NCBI GenBank assembly: GCA_963997925.1
Contig: CAXEOX010000033.1
Span: forward strand, 1-28,408
Origin: UBA11650 sp963997925
GTDB taxonomy: Bacteria > Chloroflexota > Dehalococcoidia > Lucifugimonadales > UBA3495
Direction: 5' to 3'
DNA length: 28,408 nt
Numbering within the stretch: position 1 is the first letter of the stretch; each line of letters starts with the position of its first letter. The translations under genes and the position numbers were made by a program. Positions 1 through 9,000 of the stretch are shown here, in pieces. The notes beneath the pieces were generated by a model that was given only the letters and a program-made list of their open reading frames with translations, did no database searches and was not told the DNA's origin.

Positions 1-134
1 GCTTTATTGGCTGAAGTAATACCATAGAGACGCATCGCCGAGAGGAACATGCCAAGCCTTACTTGGAAATGATATAGACCAGAGGTGCCGTCCTGAGTTA
101 CACGAAACACAACCTATACACGAATAACTACTTA

Positions 135-362
135 TTGAGTGACCAAGGCGTGTGTAACCCGCCCGATGCCAGCAAATGGGACGTCTTGGCCCACGTCGGG
201 GAGCATGAGGGAGGCGGTCATTTTGCCGAGGTTGATGGCCGGGCGGATTCTATCTGTTTAGTCCTACGAGACGAGGAGTCCTGGCCGGTAATGAGCTTCA
301 TTACCCCTACCGAAGCACGGCTACTTGCCCACACGTTGTTGGAAGCTGTAAGGCAGGAATAA
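135..362 (+). CDS. Small hypothetical protein (75 aa)
   Basis: I do not recognise the family. The frame opens with TTG at 135; an alternative GTG lies at 150, and neither has a convincing SD. The C-terminal third (SFITPTEARLLAHTLLEAV) is an amphipathic helix of the kind that ends many small bacterial hypothetical proteins, and the middle alternates like beta strands (ICLVLRDEESWPVMSF), so the ORF looks protein-like rather than random. There is no signal peptide, membrane segment or cysteine motif. It stands alone, followed by the palindrome cluster. It could be a remnant of a larger accessory gene, and the exact start is unsure. Confidence 0.4.
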   Translation: MSDQGVCNPPDASKWDVLAHVGEHEGGGHFAEVDGRADSICLVLRDEESWPVMSFITPTEARLLAHTLLEAVRQE

Positions 363-387
363 GCAACGATTTCGGTACTTCCTATTA

Positions 388-548
388 GGCCATGGCCGTA
401 ACGTCCGAAATGTGGACGCGCGTCCACATTTGCCCATGGGCAACCGGCGGTGCCGTGGGTTCGTGGACTTCCTGGACCTGGACGACGACGAGCTGCTCGA
501 CGGCGAAGGATGGGCCGAACTGGCCGGCGGGCGTCAACCATGGTTGAC
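388..548. repeat. Cluster of four perfect palindromes
   Basis: Seen directly: a 10-bp palindrome GGCCATGGCC (388-397); a 24-bp perfect palindrome (408-431, half-site AAATGTGGACGC); a 12-bp palindrome TGCCCATGGGCA (431-442) sharing one base with the previous one; and a 16-bp palindrome GTCAACCATGGTTGAC (533-548). Three of the four are centred on CCATGG. None has a loop, so they look more like protein-binding or processing sites than terminators. The surrounding 363-807 stretch has no confident gene other than the weak ORF at 436-576. Confidence 0.8.
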
Positions 549-576
549 TGGAGGAGGCGGCGGTGCCAACAAGTAG
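436..576 (+). CDS. Doubtful small acidic ORF (46 aa)
   Basis: The frame from ATG 436 (in-frame GTG at 412) reads MGNRRCRGFVDFLDLDDDEL and then an acidic stretch and a glycine-rich tail to TAG at 574. Codons in the middle are strongly G/C-ending (gac, gag, ctg, ctc, ggc), more so than in the neighbouring genes, which is the only argument for coding. There is no SD, and the start codon lies inside the palindrome TGCCCATGGGCA. It could be a fragment of a transferred gene or pure chance. Confidence 0.22.
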   Translation: MGNRRCRGFVDFLDLDDDELLDGEGWAELAGGRQPWLTGGGGGANK

Positions 577-743
577 GAGCCTTACGACCCGGCGTAATCC
601 TCGGGGCCGGTTAAGGGTGTCCAGCAGATAGTCGGGCAGAAGTATCCCGCAATCGGCAGATTGCGCCGACTTCGAGTTGGTTGAGCGGTCAAGCTTAGTG
701 GTCTGAGACTGGCATTATAACCGTGAGCGGCGCGATAGCAAAC

Positions 744-772
744 TTCACTAAGGCCGGTGGGGGTTGTAGAAT
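744..772 (+). promoter_or_regulatory. Candidate sigma70-type promoter for the acyl-CoA synthetase
   Basis: TTCACT (744-749) and TAGAAT (767-772) are separated by 17 bp and match four and five of six consensus positions. Transcription would begin near 779, giving a leader of about 29 nt before the SD GGGAG (797-801) and ATG 808. Confidence 0.45.
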
Positions 773-807
773 AGTCTTTCGCCAGCCTTCGATACCGGGA
801 GTGATTA

Positions 808-2463
808 ATGCAAGACACGACTCCGAATATGCAAGATTACGCGGAGACATATCGGGATTTTAAACTTGATGTGCCCGAACACTTTAACTTTGCCTTTGAC
901 GTTGTAGACAAGTGGGCCGAGGACCGCACCAAGCTGGCTCTTATCTCGCTGGACCCCGCCGGCGAGAACGCCCAGCACCATACTTTCTGGGATTTAAAAG
1001 TCCAGTCGAACCGGTTCGCCAACGTTCTGAAAGGTTTGGGCGTCGGCAAGGGCACCCGGGCTTTCGTGATGCTGCCCAGGATTCCCCAGTGGTATGTTGC
1101 TATGTTGGGATTGATGAAAGTGGGAGCCGTGCCCATGCCCGCTACCACCTTGTGTACTCCCGGCGACATCGAATACCGGGTCAATGAGGCCGAGGCCACG
1201 CTGGCGATTACCGACTTGGAGAACTCGGACAAGGTGGCCGAGGCTGCCGGAAACTGCCCATCCCTGGAGCATCTGTTGTTGGTGGGAGACGAGCGGAAAG
1301 GCTGGATTTCCTACGATGAGCAGATGGGTCAGGCGTCAACCGCTCTTGAGAATGTGGAACCCACCCGAAGCGACGATCCTCTCCTAATCTACTTCACATC
1401 GGGCACCGTGGGTTACCCCAAGATGGTGCTGCACACTCATGCGTCCTACGGACTGGCCCATGTGATTACTGCCAAATTCTGGCAAGACCTCAAGGACACC
1501 GATCTGCAATGGACTCTGTCGGATACAGGCTGGGCCAAGGCCGCCTACGGCAAGCTGTTCGGGCAATGGACTCAAGGGGCAGCGGTGCTTCAGCATGACG
1601 CCAGGGGCCGCTTCGACCCGGCGTTGACTTTGAAGATTGTGGAACGGTACGGAGTGACTTGCTTCTGTGCGCCTCCTACGGCCTACCGCATGTTGGTTCT
1701 GGAAGACTTGGCTAAATACGACCTAGGTAGCCTAAGACACTGCACGGGCGCCGGTGAGCCGCTAAATCCCGAGGTGATGAAGATTTGGGAAGATGGCACC
1801 GGACTGACCATCTACGATGGCTACGGACAGACCGAAACCGTCTTGCTTGTAGGAAACTTTCGATGTTTGCCGGTGCGGCCTGGCTCCATGGGTAAACCAT
1901 CACCCGGATTCACTGTTGCCATCGTGGACGAAGATGGAGAAGAATTGCCTTACGGCCAAGAAGGTCAGATAGCGGTCAAAGTTAAACCTGAGAGACCGGT
2001 GGGACTCCTTCGCGAGTATTGGAAGTACCCGGAAGGGATGGAAGCATCCTTCTTCGGCGACTGGTATCTCACCGGGGACAAGGCCTATAAGGATGAGGAC
2101 GGGTACTTCTGGTTCGTCGGTCGAGCCGATGACGTGATAATTTCCGCAGGATACCGTATCGGACCCTTCGAAGTGGAAAGCGCTCTTATCGAGCATCCAG
2201 CCGTGGCCGAGTCAGCGGTGGTGGCCAGCCCCGACCCAGTGCGAGGCGACGTGGTCAAAGCCTTCGTAATCTTAACTCCAGGCTACGTCCCCTCGGACGA
2301 GTTGGTGGTTAGCATTCAAGATCACGTTAGGCAGTCCACCGCGCCTTACAAATATCCGCGGGTCGTTGAATTCGTTACCGAGTTGCCCAAGACCATCAGC
2401 GGCAAGATACGCCGCGTGGAGCTTCGTGCGTTGGAAGTGGAGAAAGTCGTTCAGGACTCCTAA
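808..2463 (+). CDS. Acyl-CoA synthetase, ANL superfamily (medium-chain/aromatic acid type)
   Basis: Catalyses ATP-dependent activation of a carboxylic acid to its acyl-CoA through an acyl-AMP intermediate. The 551-aa length is normal for the family. Visible motifs are the phosphate-binding loop FTSGTVGYPK (residues 196-205), the YGQTET adenylate motif, the hinge region WYLTGD followed by GYFWFVGRADD, GYRIGPFEVES, and the C-terminal catalytic lysine in PKTISGK (Lys533). The GYRIGPFEVES and APYKYPR segments resemble the medium-chain (ACSM) and benzoate-CoA ligase branch rather than acetyl-CoA synthetase. ATG 808 is preceded by GGGAG with 6-nt spacing, which supports this start over the internal Met8. 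It is monocistronic with its own candidate promoter and faces the hydantoinase gene convergently. Substrate cannot be read from sequence; propionate, butyrate, medium-chain or aromatic acids are all possible. Confidence 0.9.
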   Translation: MQDTTPNMQDYAETYRDFKLDVPEHFNFAFDVVDKWAEDRTKLALISLDPAGENAQHHTFWDLKVQSNRFANVLKGLGVGKGTRAFVMLPRIPQWYVAMLGLMKVGAVPMPATTLCTPGDIEYRVNEAEATLAITDLENSDKVAEAAGNCPSLEHLLLVGDERKGWISYDEQMGQASTALENVEPTRSDDPLLIYFTSGTVGYPKMVLHTHASYGLAHVITAKFWQDLKDTDLQWTLSDTGWAKAAYGKLFGQWTQGAAVLQHDARGRFDPALTLKIVERYGVTCFCAPPTAYRMLVLEDLAKYDLGSLRHCTGAGEPLNPEVMKIWEDGTGLTIYDGYGQTETVLLVGNFRCLPVRPGSMGKPSPGFTVAIVDEDGEELPYGQEGQIAVKVKPERPVGLLREYWKYPEGMEASFFGDWYLTGDKAYKDEDGYFWFVGRADDVIISAGYRIGPFEVESALIEHPAVAESAVVASPDPVRGDVVKAFVILTPGYVPSDELVVSIQDHVRQSTAPYKYPRVVEFVTELPKTISGKIRRVELRALEVEKVVQDS

Positions 2464-2871
2464 AGGTGAGCCCCGCCATGTTGTTCTAGATTGCCAGATA
2501 CGCTGTTAGAACATCTCGTCATAACCCTCGGACGGGCGCCCCTCATCCGAAAGGCCAGAACCCGGAAGGCACCGAGGCGACTTTACTCGCTATGGAGTTG
2601 GCCGGTACTGTGCCGGCCCGTGACCTCCTGGCGGGCACCTGTATACACGGCGGCGACGGGTACGCTTACACCGTGGTAAACCGTCAGGTAAACGGAGTCG
2701 GGGCGTATTCGTGTTAAACGCTACGGAACCGGTATATAGAGATGGTTACTAATCTTCTAGGTATATCATCCATTCTAGGAGGTTCTGGTCTGGGTCGCGG
2801 GCGTATAGACTCACGGCTGGCAGCCCGCCACCGCCTCTAGCGCCGCGGCGGGGGCCGGGGGTGAGGGCCCC
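2464..2871. other. 408-bp gap without a convincing gene
   Basis: A 62-codon frame (2491-2679) and a 41-codon frame (2592-2717) are open but have no SD and no recognisable motif. Small repeats seen are an inverted repeat GGCCGG/CCGGCC (2600-2605 and 2613-2618) and a direct repeat TTCTAGG (2755-2761, 2773-2779). The last 50 bp are extremely G-rich. The gap separates two convergent genes and could hold their 3' ends and terminators. Confidence 0.5.
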
Positions 2872-2872
2872 C
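2850..2872 (-). terminator. GC-only hairpin at the end of the hydantoinase gene
   Basis: GGGGGCC (2850-2856) pairs with GGCCCCC (2866-2872) around a 9-nt loop. The leftward transcript enters this 7-bp stem at the last base of the TAG stop codon. There is no U-tract, so it would be an imperfect or factor-assisted terminator or a 3'-end stabiliser. The G-runs could also form other structures. Confidence 0.35.
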
Positions 2873-4296
2873 TAGCACCCAGGCTTGTTAGCTATCGTCT
2901 GGTCAACCTTGCGGCTCAGGAACTTGCCGCCGCCAAGTTTGGCTTTAAGCTCTCCGTCTTCCACCGCTACGGCTCCCCTCAGGATCGTCATGACCGGCCA
3001 GCCTTCGATGTCGAAACCGTCCCAGATGCTGTAATCGGTGATGTGGAAGTCCGCGGCGGTTAGCTTTTTCTTGATGCTGGGGTCAATCAAAACTATGTCG
3101 GCGTCGCTGCCTGGAGCGATGACTCCCTTCTGGGGATAGAGACCCATTATCTTGGCGGCGTTGGCTGAGGTAACGTCAACGAACCGCTGTAGGGACATCC
3201 CTCGCCTGGAAACGCCCTCACTGTAGGTGATGCCGACTCTCGTCTCGGCGCCATTGTGCCCGCCGGTGACGTCGGAGATAGTGCGGCCTTCGATCTTGAC
3301 GTCCCACGACGTGCAGTACTCGTCGGTGGCCATGGTGTGCAGTCCACCGTCGACGATGCCTTTCCAAAGCATCTGCCGGTCTTCTTCGGACTTCAATGAA
3401 GGGTAGGTGTGGTACTTCATGCCGTTCTCTTCCCGGTAGTTGTCCGCGCTGAAGCAGCAGTAGTTGTGCAGAGTTTCGCCGTAAACCGGCATGCCCTTGG
3501 CCCGTGCCTCGGCGATGGCGTCGATACCCTGCTTGGCGGAAACGTGGACGAAATACACCGGCGCGCCGGTCCATTCGGCCACTCGCAGCACCCGGCGGAA
3601 GGAAACGTCCTCAGACTCGTTGCTGTGGACCAGAGGCATGTTCCACCACTCGGTCCGTTCTTCGTCGGTCAGCTTGCGGTACATGTGCTGGACCATATCG
3701 TCGTCTTCGGAGTGGACCAACAGCATGGCGCCCAACCGTTGGATCTGCTCCATCAGGTCGTGCAGATGCCCAGTTCCGACCATGCGAGGCTCTCCGGACA
3801 TGGCGGGCGGGCGGATGTTGGTGGTGAAAATCTTGACGCTGGCGAAGCCGTCTTGGACATGCTCACCAAGCTGGCCCAGGATATTGTCCGGAATGGCCCC
3901 CAGCATCATCAGATGGTGGGCGTAGTCGGAGTAGGAGTTGCCACGCCATACCGACGTGCGCTCTTGTATCGCCTGGTTGATGTCGATGCCGGGCCACTGG
4001 ATGGCGAAGTCCATCAGCGTGGTTGTGCCGCCGAACAAGGCCGCCCGGCTTACTTGCTCCGGCGGAGCCGTGGTCAGGTCGCCATGTCCCATGATTGGGG
4101 CGGCGATATGCGCGTGGGGCTCGATACCCCCAGGAATAACAATCTTACCGGCGGCGTCGATGGTTCTGCCCACATCATCGGTGATTGTGCCCGGAGCGGC
4201 CACTGCGACAATCTTTTCCCCCTGGATCGCGATATCCCAATCACCGACACCCCACGGGGTTACAACCTGGCCTCCACGAATCATCAGATCTAACAT
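2872..4296 (-). CDS. Dihydropyrimidinase / D-hydantoinase family cyclic amidohydrolase
   Basis: Hydrolyses a cyclic amide such as 5,6-dihydrouracil or a 5-substituted hydantoin to the N-carbamoyl acid in the cytosol. All binuclear metal ligands of the family are in place: His61 and His63 (PHAHI), carbamylated Lys155 (SVKIF), His195 (VHSED), His251 (FVHVS) and Asp325 (ATDEY). The 474-aa length is typical. The frame is open to TTG 4299, but ATG 4296 has the better SD (AGGAGG, 7-nt spacing) and is chosen. It lies 93 bp downstream of the MFS gene on the same strand, which suggests transport and ring opening of one substrate. The intervening gap holds an imperfect hairpin (4331-4338 with 4351-4358) that might modulate read-through. 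Allantoinase or a hydrolase of an unnatural imide remain possible; no carbamoylase gene is adjacent. Confidence 0.88.
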   Translation of the reverse strand: MLDLMIRGGQVVTPWGVGDWDIAIQGEKIVAVAAPGTITDDVGRTIDAAGKIVIPGGIEPHAHIAAPIMGHGDLTTAPPEQVSRAALFGGTTTLMDFAIQWPGIDINQAIQERTSVWRGNSYSDYAHHLMMLGAIPDNILGQLGEHVQDGFASVKIFTTNIRPPAMSGEPRMVGTGHLHDLMEQIQRLGAMLLVHSEDDDMVQHMYRKLTDEERTEWWNMPLVHSNESEDVSFRRVLRVAEWTGAPVYFVHVSAKQGIDAIAEARAKGMPVYGETLHNYCCFSADNYREENGMKYHTYPSLKSEEDRQMLWKGIVDGGLHTMATDEYCTSWDVKIEGRTISDVTGGHNGAETRVGITYSEGVSRRGMSLQRFVDVTSANAAKIMGLYPQKGVIAPGSDADIVLIDPSIKKKLTAADFHITDYSIWDGFDIEGWPVMTILRGAVAVEDGELKAKLGGGKFLSRKVDQTIANKPGC

Positions 4297-4389
4297 CAAC
4301 CGGCCTCCTCAGTGTCATTTATTAGTTTTCGCGGTTCGGCCCGGCGGGAGCGAATCGCCCTTTGCCAGGCCTCTATATGCAAGATCAAG

Positions 4390-5781
4390 CTAGCCGGTGG
4401 AACGGGCCTCTTGGGGTAGCGCGTCTTCCCAATCGGGTAGCAGCTGGTGAGACGTGGTCGGCAGCAGGTAGATCGTTGCGACCCCTATTCCGCTTAACGC
4501 CAAAGACGCCAGTATCGTCACGTCGAAATTTCCGGTCAGATTCCGCAGAATCCCTCCGATTATTGCCCCGGCCGCCATACCGATCCCGGCCCCCATCATC
4601 TGCCAGCCGTAGGCAGTTCCGATGGGCGCGCTGCCGTAGTATTGGCGATTGATGATGGGGAAAGCACTCATCTCTCCGCCGAATCCGATGCCGAAGAGAA
4701 CAGCAAACGCATAGAACGTCCAGATGTCATGGGCGAAGAAAAGTAGGATAAGAGGAGCGCACTGCAAGAAGAAGCATACGGCCATGACACCCTTGCTACC
4801 GAATTTGTCAGCGGCGATGGGTACCCCGAATCTCGTCAGGGTACTGACCACCGACATGACCACAAAGACACCGGCCGCTGCCCCCTTGGATAAACCCCGC
4901 TCTTCCGCTATCGCTACAAGGAACACAACCAAGATGGCATGTCCGGCGCATCCCCAGAAGTGAATCCCGATCAGGTTCCAGAACGCGCTGGTATGTTTGG
5001 CTTGATTCAGGAATACTTTGGTCCTGATCTGAGCCGTTTCCCCTTGGTGTACCCTCCGAATCGGCTCATCCCCGGTCGCACCGTAAGGTCTCAGCCCTAT
5101 CTGAGCCGGTTCGTCATAGAAAAACTTGACGAATACGACCAAGGCCAATCCTCCGGCGATACCGGTGACCCAGAACGCCGCGCGAAGTCCGGCATCCTGA
5201 CCTTCGGCCTGAACACCGGTCACCCACTGACCTACCCTCATACCCGATTCGGAATCTCCGAACCAACTGATTATGAACAGCACCAAGGGAACGAACAGCA
5301 GTGGGCCCACGCCTTGCGAAGATTGCAGGATGCCCATGCCCAGCCCCAGATTACGTTGAAACCACATGGTTACCGCCGCAGTCAGAGGAACTTGGAAAAT
5401 GGCCATCGCAAAGCTGAGCAAGACACCGTAATACAGGTAGAGCTGCCAGAATTCGGTCATGCGGCTGGTCATGACCATGGCGACCGTGAACACCAAGGCG
5501 CCTAGCAGCATGGTCCGGCGAACCCCATAACGATCGCCCAGCCATCCGGCTACCGGGCCGAATATGCCGCCAAAAGCCCATTGAAGGGCCAACCCGACTC
5601 CAATGGTGAAATGGCTCCAGCCAAAACTCTCTACGAGCCGAGGCTCCAATATGGAAAATGAAGAGCGCACTGCCGAAGCGCTAAGGCGCATTCCCGCAGC
5701 CACGAAAACGATTACCCACCCGTAATGGATGCCCACATTTCCCACGGCTAGCCGGTCCGGGTGGAGGTCAAGTTTTAGCAT
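4390..5781 (-). CDS. Major facilitator superfamily transporter
   Basis: A 463-aa, strongly hydrophobic protein with about twelve membrane segments. The inter-helix 2-3 motif of the MFS is visible as GWLGDRYGVRR, and a large central cytoplasmic loop (about residues 215-260, rich in charged residues) separates the two six-helix halves. The style resembles oxalate/formate- and monocarboxylate-type MFS proteins. It is the promoter-proximal gene of a leftward pair with the hydantoinase, so uptake of a cyclic amide or a carboxylate is the simplest guess. ATG 5781 starts the protein just before the first helix; its SD is weak. It is divergent from rpoB, and the shared upstream region is 5782-5905. 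The substrate is unknown. Confidence 0.85.
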   Translation of the reverse strand: MLKLDLHPDRLAVGNVGIHYGWVIVFVAAGMRLSASAVRSSFSILEPRLVESFGWSHFTIGVGLALQWAFGGIFGPVAGWLGDRYGVRRTMLLGALVFTVAMVMTSRMTEFWQLYLYYGVLLSFAMAIFQVPLTAAVTMWFQRNLGLGMGILQSSQGVGPLLFVPLVLFIISWFGDSESGMRVGQWVTGVQAEGQDAGLRAAFWVTGIAGGLALVVFVKFFYDEPAQIGLRPYGATGDEPIRRVHQGETAQIRTKVFLNQAKHTSAFWNLIGIHFWGCAGHAILVVFLVAIAEERGLSKGAAAGVFVVMSVVSTLTRFGVPIAADKFGSKGVMAVCFFLQCAPLILLFFAHDIWTFYAFAVLFGIGFGGEMSAFPIINRQYYGSAPIGTAYGWQMMGAGIGMAAGAIIGGILRNLTGNFDVTILASLALSGIGVATIYLLPTTSHQLLPDWEDALPQEARSTG

Positions 5782-5905
5782 GCCAGAGGGTAAACCAACC
5801 TATATATGAATCACCAAACCATGCTGGACTGAGGGAGATACTATGTCAATAGATTTATTCCAGATTAGGCCTTGGAATTCCATTGACAATTAATGCGTAA
5901 TATGC

Positions 5906-5933
5906 TTGACAACAAGCGGGTTAAGCGTATAAT
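5906..5933 (+). promoter_or_regulatory. Promoter of the rpoBC operon
   Basis: Perfect TTGACA (5906-5911) and perfect TATAAT (5928-5933) are separated by 16 bp. A second TTGACAA lies 23 bp upstream (5883-5889) without a matching -10. Transcription is predicted to start near 5940, leaving a leader of about 137 nt before rpoB. Confidence 0.78.
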
Positions 5934-5939
5934 CAAAGG

Positions 5940-6076
5940 TTACTGCACTATGCCTCAAGTGTCGAATTGCGTCATTTCTCCGAACGACTCCAGCCCATTA
6001 GCACCTTTTTTTGCCTCGATTCTGGCCGCCCGGCCAACCGCCTTAGTCATCCGCAGTCATCCGAAGGAGAACTAGA
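5940..6076 (+). other. rpoB leader with possible leader ORF and short tandem repeat
   Basis: The untranslated leader contains a 41-codon frame starting at ATG 5950, about 10 nt after the predicted transcription start, and ending with TAG at 6073-6075, one base before the rpoB ATG. It also holds a small stem TGGCC/GGCCA (6023-6027 and 6032-6036) and a 10-bp-period repeat AGTCATCCG (6045-6053, 6055-6063). The second repeat copy abuts the rpoB SD AAGGAGA (6064-6070). Whether the frame is translated is unknown. Confidence 0.35.
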
Positions 6077-9000
6077 ATGGTAGTTCCTGCCACGCAGAAC
6101 GGTCATGCCCTGGCGCTTCCCCAAACTAAGTCCTATGCCCGCATCCCGCAGGTTTTGGACGTGCCGAACCTGATTCAGAGCCAGCTCCAGTCATACGAAT
6201 GGTTCAGGAACGACGCATTGCGGGAAGTCTACGAAGAGATTTCCCCCATAGCCGACTACACCAGCAAGAAGTACGAACTGCATTTCGCAGAGCACTATTT
6301 CCGAACCCCCAAATATTCTCCCCAGGAGTGCAAGGAGCGGGAAATAACCTTTTCCCAGCCTCTATATGTAAGGACTCGCCTGGTTATGAAGGAAACCGGG
6401 GAGATTAAAGAGCAGGAAATCTTCATGGGGGACATCCCCATGATGACGCCCAACGGCACGTTTATCATCAACGGTGCCGAGCGGGTGGTAGTCAGCCAGC
6501 TTGTCCGTTCACCCGGCATCTATTTCGTCTACGAGAGAAACGCCGCCAGCAACAGGAACCTATGCTATGCCAAGCTGATTCCTTCCAGGGGCGCTTGGCT
6601 GGAGTTTGAAACCAGCGCCAAGGACATCTTGTCGGTCAAAGTCGACCGCAAGCGCAAGGTTTCAGCCACCACATTCCTGCGTGCCCTGGGAATCGCTTCC
6701 GACGACAAGATTCTTGAGATGTTCGCCGACGTGGACATAGACGAGAACCATCAATACATCAAGTCCACTCTGAACAAAGACCCGGTGATTGAGACTAAAG
6801 AACTGAACTATAAAGAAGATGACTTGCGCGCCCTTTGGGAGTGGTTGCACCCCGACGACGCATACGACGTTGACCAAGCCAAGCGGATAGCCAACGCCCA
6901 GATCGAGTTTTACCGCCGGCTACGGCCCGGCGAGCCTCCCAGCTTGGAGAATTCCCGGAATCTCATCCGGAACCTGTTCTTCGTCGCCCGCCGTTACGAC
7001 CTTGGCAGGGTGGGCCGGTACAAGTTGAACCGCAGGTTGAGCCAAACCGATAACGCGGAACTGATGACCCTAACCGTGGATGACGTAATCTCGGTCATCC
7101 GGCACATAATCCTGATTAACCATGGCGATGGAAAACCGGATGACATAGACCATCTGGGTAACCGTCGCGTACGAGCCGTAGGCGAATTGGTCCAGAACCA
7201 GGTAAGGGTTGGCCTACTGCGAATGGAGCGGATGGTCAAAGAGAAAATGACTTTGGTGGACCCGGAAGCGGCAGCGCCTCAGGGTCTGGTTAACATCCGC
7301 CCAGTGGTTGCCGCCGTTCGGGAGTTCTTCGGCGGTTCCCAGTTGTCCCAGTTCATGGACCAGACCAACCCGCTGGCGGAATTGACCCACAAGCGCCGCT
7401 TGTCGGCCTTGGGACCGGGCGGATTGTCACGGGAAAGAGCCGGGTTCGACGTTCGGGACGTCCACTTCTCCCACTACGGACGGATCTGTCCCATTGAAAC
7501 ACCTGAAGGTCCTAACATCGGACTGCTTAGTTCCCTGGCGTCTTATGCCCGGATCAACCCATACGGCTTCATCGAATCCCCGTATCGCCGGGTATACAAG
7601 TCCCTGTCCTGTACATCGGCTGACCTGAAGGGCCGCACCGTTACTGAAACAGTGGTGGACCAAGAAGGCAAAGCCATCGTCAACAAGGGGAGGGCCATCG
7701 GCGCCAATAGGATAGCTGCTTTGAACCAGCTTCCCAAGGGGACGATGATTAACGTACGTCCGTTCGTCGGCGCGATAGGGGAGGACATACTCTATCTCTC
7801 CGCTGACCAAGAGGAGACATACCGGGTAGCCCAGGCCAACTCGGTCCTAGACGAACTGAATCAGTTCGCTGAAGATCGGGTAGAACTCCGGGTTGGTGAG
7901 GAGTACATGCAGGATGCCTCCAGCACCGTGGACCTGATGGACGTATCGCCCATGCAAATCATGAGCGTGTCGGCGGCCTTGATACCCTTCTTGGAGCACG
8001 ACGACGCGAACCGCGCCCTGATGGGTTCCAACATGCAACGCCAAGCCGTGCCGCTGCTGCGCCCGCAAGCGCCCATCATCGGCACCGGCATCGAAGGCCG
8101 GGTGGCCCGGGACAGCGGCCAAGTGGTCCTAGCCCTGGCCTCAGGTGTGGTGACCTCGGTTACCGGTAGAGAAATCGTCGTAACCGACGCCGAAGGGGTT
8201 GAACACAACCACACGCTCATTAAATTCGCCCGTACCAACCAGGGCACCTGCTTCGACCAGCGCCCCAGCGTAGCCCGGGGTGACATAGTCGAACAGGGCG
8301 GCGTTCTGGCCGATAGCTCATCCACCGAGGACGGCGATCTGGCCCTGGGTCAGAACGTATTAGTAGCCTTCATGTCCTGGGAGGGCTACAACTATGAGGA
8401 CGCCATCATTCTCAGCGAACGGTTGGTGAAGGATGATTACTTCACCTCCACTCACATCGAAAAGCACGAGATGGAAGCACGGGAGACCAAGCTGGGCCCC
8501 GAGGAAATAACCCGGGACATCCCCAACGTTGGGGAGACCAGCCTGCGGGACCTGGACGAACGGGGCATCATTCGTATCGGCGCTGACGTTGGGCCGGGAG
8601 ACATCCTGGTGGGCAAGGTCACACCCAAGGGCGAGACCGAGCTAACGGCCGAAGAGAAGCTGCTGCGAGCCATATTCGGCGAAAAATCCCGCGACGTGAA
8701 GGACACTTCCCTAAGGGTCCCCCACGGGGAACGGGGTAAAGTCATCGAAGTTAAGGTCTTGAACCGGGGCAACCGGGACGACCTGCCCCCCGGCGTCAAC
8801 GAAGCCGTCAGAGTCTGGATAGCCCAGACCCGTAAGATATCCGTGGGCGACAAGATGGCCGGACGCCACGGGAACAAGGGCGTCGTAGCCCGGATCCTGC
8901 CCGAAGAAGACATGCCCTACATGGCCGATGGTACGCCGGTAGACATCATCCTGAACCCCATCGGTGTGCCCTCCCGAATGAACCTGGGACAGGTGCTGGA

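Noticed and set aside
1..50. Possible 5' end of a leftward gene starting at ATG 50 (SD-like AAGG upstream), or a 3' end of a rightward gene stopping at TAG 25-27
   Set aside because: Only about 16 or 8 codons are visible, too little to support a call on either strand.
2491..2717. Two short frames (62 and 41 codons) in the gap after the acyl-CoA synthetase
   Set aside because: No SD, no motif; the 41-codon frame has protein-like codon use but nothing further supports it.
2841..2872. G-quadruplex in the G-rich end of the gap
   Set aside because: Only three clear G-runs of three or more before the complementary C-run; the hairpin is the simpler structure.
3409..4293. 294-codon open frame antisense to the hydantoinase
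   Set aside because: It is the reverse-strand shadow of a gene with complete catalytic motifs; no SD, no recognisable domain, His/Val/Gly-rich composition typical of antisense reading.
5843..5893. 16-codon ORF with a good SD (GAGGGAG) upstream of the rpoB promoter
   Set aside because: Too short to judge and ends in the upstream TTGACA copy; no evidence of a transcript covering it.
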